From Campylobacteraceae bacterium (GTDB lineage Bacteria > Campylobacterota > Campylobacteria > Campylobacterales > Sulfurovaceae): 9,153 bases of DNA. Of this stretch, positions 6,423 to 9,153 are shown one piece after another. The number at the start of each line of letters is the position of its first letter. The first letter of the stretch is position 1. Both the position numbers and the translations under genes were made by a program. The stretch spans positions 1-9,153 of the forward strand of contig JALVQH010000325.1 in NCBI GenBank assembly GCA_027031505.1, given 5' to 3'. The notes beneath the pieces were generated by a model. That model searched no databases and was not told the origin of the DNA. It was given only the letters and a program-made list of their open reading frames with translations.

Positions 6423-7694
6423 ATGAAAAAAATCATTCTTCTTTTTACTCTTGGGTTGTCGCTCCATGCCGGCGAGCAGACCATCGCGTTTGCCGCCGGG
6501 TGTTTCTGGGGAGTAGAGAAACATTTTGAACGTATTCCGGGTGTAATCAGTGCTGTCTCGGGATATGCGGGCGGTTCATATGCCGATCCCACCTATGCAA
6601 CAGTACTCAAGCACCGCTTCGATCATGGAGATGTGAAAAATTATGCCGAAACGGTTCTGGTGGTGTACGATGACAGCAGAGTACGCACCGAAAAACTTAT
6701 CCGGGAGTTCTGGGAGATGCACGATCCGACAAGCGGTGACCGTCAGGGCAGCGATCAGGGCAACAACTATCGCAGCGCACTGTTCTACACCACTCCGGAA
6801 CAAAAAGCTATTGCTTTGCGGACGAGGGATATCTACCAGAAGCTGCTGACCAAAGCCGGGTATGGAAAGATTACGACCGAGATTGTCCCCCTCAAGCACT
6901 TTTATCCGGCTGAAGCATACCATCAGGACTATCTTCGGAAGCATCCGGACGGGTATTGTCCCGATCATGCTACCGGAGTGAAATTCGGTTCCGGGGATAT
7001 ACCAAAAGAGGACAGCATGATTATGCCGCTCGGTGGCAAAGAAATCATCGTGATCGATGCGGAAGATTGCCCTTTCTGTGCCCGGTTCAAAAGTGACGTT
7101 ACGGAGGGGTATCATGGTGACATCCCTTTGCGCACGGTGCACCGGGATCGCCTGAAAAGGTTTGCAGTCAAAACCCCGCTTGATGCTACTCCGACGATCC
7201 TCTTCATCGAGAATGGAAAGGAGATTTTTGCCCATCGGGGATATCTGCGTCCCGATGCCTTCTATCGGGCACTTGGTCTGTTTAAGCTTGGAGAGGGGAG
7301 TGAAGCGTACCGTGTGGCTTTTGCCCGGGGGACAGACAGTCGTTTCTGCAAACAGTACGATCGCTTCAAAAACACCCCCGATGGGGTTTTTGTCGATCGT
7401 CTTTCGGGGGATGTCCTTTTCGATACGCGTGATCGGTTCAACTCCCATTCAGGATGGTTGAGTTTTTACAGGGCGGTTGACGGAGCCGTAATCGAACGGG
7501 AGGACAACCGCTTCGGAATGCACCGCATCGAAGTGATTGCCCGCAAAAGTGGTGCCCATCTCGGGCATGTTTTTGCAGATGCACCCGGCGGTCGCCGACG
7601 CTTTTGTATCAATGCTACGGTGTTGGATTTTGTACCGCGGGGGAAAATACGGAAGAGAAAAAACGTTGGCAGCCTGCTTCGCCACAGGAAATAA
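6423..7694 (+). CDS. Secreted trimodular MsrA-thioredoxin-MsrB fusion
   Basis: A 423-residue protein. MKKIILLFTLGLSLHAG is a signal peptide, so it acts in the periplasm. Domain 1 (about 18-185) is MsrA: GCFWGVEKHF with catalytic Cys27, GYAGG, Glu76 in NYAETV, HDPTSGDRQGSDQG, YHQDYL and a resolving Cys179 in GYCPDH. Domain 2 (about 200-287) is thioredoxin-like: IIVIDAEDCPFCARF with the CPFC pair Cys216/Cys219 and a cis-Pro motif ATPT (Pro257). Domain 3 (about 293-406) is MsrB: GAHLGHVF and RRFCIN with Cys395, but all four zinc cysteines are gone (replaced by Asp, Ser, Ala, Ser), as in the MsrB of Neisseria PilB, and GWPSF reads GWLSF. Cys309 is the only other MsrB-domain cysteine and could recycle. 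PilB has thioredoxin first; here it is in the middle. AAGGAA (6412-6417) supports the start at 6423; an open frame back to 6354 runs into msrB without a ribosome-binding site. Confidence 0.9.
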   Translation: MKKIILLFTLGLSLHAGEQTIAFAAGCFWGVEKHFERIPGVISAVSGYAGGSYADPTYATVLKHRFDHGDVKNYAETVLVVYDDSRVRTEKLIREFWEMHDPTSGDRQGSDQGNNYRSALFYTTPEQKAIALRTRDIYQKLLTKAGYGKITTEIVPLKHFYPAEAYHQDYLRKHPDGYCPDHATGVKFGSGDIPKEDSMIMPLGGKEIIVIDAEDCPFCARFKSDVTEGYHGDIPLRTVHRDRLKRFAVKTPLDATPTILFIENGKEIFAHRGYLRPDAFYRALGLFKLGEGSEAYRVAFARGTDSRFCKQYDRFKNTPDGVFVDRLSGDVLFDTRDRFNSHSGWLSFYRAVDGAVIEREDNRFGMHRIEVIARKSGAHLGHVFADAPGGRRRFCINATVLDFVPRGKIRKRKNVGSLLRHRK

Positions 7695-7708
7695 CAAAAT
7701 AGCAAAAC

Positions 7709-7737
7709 TTGTTTATATTTTAAATATTATTTATGAT
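7709..7737 (+). promoter_or_regulatory. Sigma70-like promoter of the dsrE-like gene
   Basis: TTGTTT (7709-7714) and TATGAT (7732-7737) are 17 bases apart, the optimal spacing, in a very AT-rich stretch following the msr fusion. The spacer carries a 13-base palindrome, ATATTT-T-AAATAT (7715-7727), which could be an operator or only reflect AT richness. A second TATGAT overlaps at 7737-7742. The promoter would make the downstream gene independent of the msr operon. Confidence 0.55.
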
Positions 7738-7776
7738 ATGATTACTGATACCAAAACAAAAGGAAGGGACAGTACA

Positions 7777-8232
7777 ATGAAAATCGGAAACATGAAAAAA
7801 CTGGCAGTGGTCTTGATCGCAGGAACCGTAACGCTGATGGCAGGTCAGAAAGCAGATGTGCATAAAGAGTATCGTCACCATGTTGTGATCCAGATCGATT
7901 CCAAGAATCCAATGACTCGAAAAGTCAGTCTCAACAATGTGGATGCATTGGTGAATTATTTTGGTAAAAATAACGTGGAAGTTGAAGTGGTCTTTTATGG
8001 AAGCAAAGCAGGACTGGATATGGCGTTTGCGGACAGCAAATCTGCCAAACGGATTGCGAAAATGGCTCAAGAGAAGAACATTCGCTTCAGTGTATGCGGA
8101 AACAGCCTGAAAAAATACGAAAAACATACCGGAAAACATCCGAAACTGATCAAAGGTGTACACGTAGTAACTTCCGGCGTAGGCAGAATTACAGAACTTC
8201 AAGAAGAGGGCTATACATACTTGCGCCCTTGA
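7777..8232 (+). CDS. Secreted DsrE-family (DsrE/DsrF-like) sulfur relay protein
   Basis: A 151-residue protein with a signal peptide (KKLAVVLIAGTVTLMAG, cleavage near residue 22-23), so periplasmic. The mature part has the DsrE-like alpha/beta pattern: HHVVIQIDSKNP, then NNVDALVNYFG, VEVEVVFYGSKAGLDMAF, a helix with SAKRIAKMAQEKNI, IRFSVCGNSLKK with the single cysteine Cys107, and the end VHVVTSGVGRITELQEEGYTYLRP. DsrE-fold proteins often carry sulfur as persulfide on a cysteine near this place, so Cys107 is the candidate carrier residue; secreted single-domain versions are common in sulfur-oxidising Campylobacterota. The true substrate is unknown. AGGAAGGGA (7761-7769) before the ATG at 7777 sets the start; the frame is open further upstream into the msr fusion but only this start gives a signal peptide. 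ATG 7792 is an alternative. Confidence 0.8.
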   Translation: MKIGNMKKLAVVLIAGTVTLMAGQKADVHKEYRHHVVIQIDSKNPMTRKVSLNNVDALVNYFGKNNVEVEVVFYGSKAGLDMAFADSKSAKRIAKMAQEKNIRFSVCGNSLKKYEKHTGKHPKLIKGVHVVTSGVGRITELQEEGYTYLRP

Positions 8233-8243
8233 GTTTTGTCGCT

Positions 8244-8279
8244 GCATGAAGCCCGGGCAGTGGTCTGCCCGCTTCATGC
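8244..8279 (+). terminator. Strong hairpin behind the dsrE-like gene
   Basis: GCATGAAGC (8244-8252) plus GGGCAG (8255-8260) pairs with CTGCCCGCTTCATGC (8265-8279): fifteen pairs with a two-base CC bulge and a TGGT loop, 12 bases after the stop codon. There is no U-tract, so it may act as an end stabiliser or an imperfect terminator. Apart from the second hairpin at 8349-8373, I see no gene in 8233-8423. Confidence 0.55.
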
Positions 8280-8348
8280 CGTATGGCTTATTACCGCACC
8301 AACAAATAGTCTGAACTTTTAAGAGGGAGACGAGATGAGATATACGTG

Positions 8349-8373
8349 AAAAAATCTGCAGGACTACCCGCAG
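8349..8373 (-). terminator. Rho-independent terminator of the minus-strand XRE gene
   Basis: On the minus strand CTGCGGG and CCTGCAG pair around TAGT (plus 8356-8373, one mismatch), followed almost at once by six T residues (plus A-run 8349-8354). It lies about 50 bases after the stop of the minus-strand regulator gene, the right place and orientation. Confidence 0.6.
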
Positions 8374-8423
8374 GTCATTCAAAGATTTGGTAATATATTC
8401 CTACTTTTTCCCACTCTGTCGTC

Positions 8424-8891
8424 TCATATCGTTTTTCCCGAAGTTACAGTACTTTGTCTCTGTTTCTGTATTGTGTTGTTTCCCTTTTCTCCAGTCGCCT
8501 TTTTTCTGGCACTTTCAAATACGTTTTCAGCGCCGCCCTTTACATTTTCTAAAAGTTCCTTGATCTCAATCCTGAAAGGTCTGGGGGCATAATAGAGCAA
8601 ATTGATGATATCCCGCACTTCATTTGAAAAACGTGCATCATAATCAGCAATGTATTCTATCTCTTCGCTGAAAAGCTCCTGCTCATTGATCCCGAGTACA
8701 TCAGCTATGTACGGAATGAGTTCGACCTTGACCTCCCGTTTTCCATTCAGGTAACCGTATATAGTTTGCTCACTCGGAACAGTACCGGTACGTTTGAGTC
8801 GCGGCTCAAGCGATGAGAGTCTTCGGGCAAACTCCCGCTTGGTCATTCCTCTCTCACGGACAAAATAATTGATTTTGTTCACAATATTCAT
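8424..8891 (-). CDS. XRE-type helix-turn-helix DNA-binding protein
   Basis: A 155-residue protein with an N-terminal XRE-like helix-turn-helix at about residues 5-75: MTKREFARRLSSL as the first two helices, a slightly long loop, SEQTIYGYLNGKREV as the recognition part, and LIPYIADVLGINEQELFS as the closing helices. Residues about 84-120 are predicted helical (NEVRDIINLLYYAPRP, RIEIKELLENV) and may dimerise; the last 30 residues are Lys/Gln/Thr-rich and probably disordered. There is no peptidase domain of the LexA/CI type. The ATG at 8891 has GGAAAA just upstream on the minus strand. It is convergent with the dsrE-like gene and has its own terminator. Palindromic AT-rich motifs on both sides suggest autoregulation. 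Targets cannot be named. Confidence 0.8.
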   Translation of the reverse strand: MNIVNKINYFVRERGMTKREFARRLSSLEPRLKRTGTVPSEQTIYGYLNGKREVKVELIPYIADVLGINEQELFSEEIEYIADYDARFSNEVRDIINLLYYAPRPFRIEIKELLENVKGGAENVFESARKKATGEKGNNTIQKQRQSTVTSGKTI

Positions 8892-8904
8892 AAATTTTCC
8901 ATTT

Positions 8905-8987
8905 CGAATAATATTTCCACAATTTTAAGCCAATTTAAAAGCTTTATCGGCTAATATTTTCCGTAAGGGATAATATATTGATTATCC
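8905..8987. promoter_or_regulatory. Candidate operators and promoter region of the XRE gene
   Basis: A perfect 7-bp dyad, GGATAAT (8968-8974) and ATTATCC (8981-8987) with six bases between, lies upstream of the regulator gene. Two related motifs lie nearer: CGAATAATATTTCC (8905-8918) and GGCTAATATTTTCC (8949-8962). The GG(C/A)TAATAT starts at 8949 and 8968 are 19 bases apart. A minus-strand -10 candidate TATTAT (plus 8908-8913) overlaps the nearest motif, which would suit autorepression. Confidence 0.4.
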
Positions 8988-9153
8988 AGGTCTCTAGCGA
9001 CTGCAAATATATGTGGTTTGAAGTGGTACTGGATTTCAATAAATTTGAAAACAGAATTATTTCTGTTTCATGATGGATTTGGATCTACAGGATGCTGCGG
9101 GAATGGAATATGGCCTTATCACCGCAGCCAAGATAATGATGTTGTGCTCTTTA
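8988..9153. other. Right-end stretch without a supportable gene
   Basis: ATG at 9011 opens a 20-codon frame (begins MWFEVVLDFNKF) that stops at 9071-9073, and its stop overlaps an ATG at 9073 in a TGATG junction. The second frame runs 27 codons to the window end (begins MDLDLQDAAGMEYG). Neither has a clear ribosome-binding site and I recognise neither. They could be the start of a gene beyond the edge or chance frames. Confidence 0.25.

Noticed and set aside
6576..7448. A 290-codon open frame on the minus strand opposite the Msr fusion
   Set aside because: The plus strand carries three recognisable domains in one frame here; the minus frame shows no motif, and I noted no ribosome-binding site for it.
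7537..7776. Earlier start for the dsrE-like gene, inside the Msr fusion
   Set aside because: It overlaps conserved MsrB coding sequence and buries the signal peptide; promoter and ribosome-binding site both point to 7777.
8332..8346. Tiny frame ATG-AGA-TAT-ACG-TGA after a purine-rich stretch
   Set aside because: Four codons only; no sign of a leader peptide or downstream gene on that strand.

Overview
The window most resembles a chromosomal stretch from a free-living, sulfur-metabolising Campylobacterota (Sulfurimonas, Sulfurovum, Sulfuricurvum or Nitratifractor type) of moderate GC. This rests on family resemblance: the carboxyltransferase closely follows the PycB/OadA form I know from Campylobacter and relatives, and a secreted DsrE-like protein is present. 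No rRNA or tRNA is available to fix the taxon, so this is an inference.

Layout. (1) 2-754: the C-terminal part of an AAA ATPase with a DUF4143 domain, cut by the left edge. (2) 916-4335: a compact oadG-oadA-oadB operon encoding a biotin-dependent, membrane-bound oxaloacetate decarboxylase sodium pump. The small membrane anchor, the carboxyltransferase plus biotin carrier, and the polytopic sodium-translocating beta subunit are all intact. (3) 4372-5081: a two-gene toxin-antitoxin cassette (ribbon-helix-helix antitoxin, PIN-domain toxin) with overlapping genes and a dyad in its promoter region. (4) 5098-5138: two small REP-like hairpins. (5) 5211-7694: a methionine sulfoxide repair cluster of cytoplasmic MsrA, cytoplasmic MsrB, and a secreted MsrA-thioredoxin-MsrB fusion. 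A palindrome-rich repeat of about 250 bp separates the first two. (6) 7777-8232: a secreted DsrE-family protein with its own sigma70-like promoter and a hairpin behind it. (7) 8424-8891, minus strand: an XRE-type DNA-binding protein converging on the dsrE-like gene, with its own terminator and several copies of an AT-rich palindromic motif around it. (8) 8988-9153: no gene I can support.

How the genes work together. OadG, OadA and OadB form one complex that couples oxaloacetate decarboxylation to sodium export; no biotin carboxylase gene is in the window. The three Msr proteins cover both stereoisomers of methionine sulfoxide in two compartments. The fusion carries its own thioredoxin-like module, which could make it self-recycling in the periplasm. 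The neighbouring secreted DsrE-like protein suggests a wider theme of periplasmic sulfur or thiol redox handling, but that link is inferred from position only. The most unusual items are the domain order and degenerate MsrB of the fusion, the in-frame Shine-Dalgarno plus ATG before the biotin-carrier domain of oadA, the msrA-msrB repeat, and the motif copies around the XRE gene.
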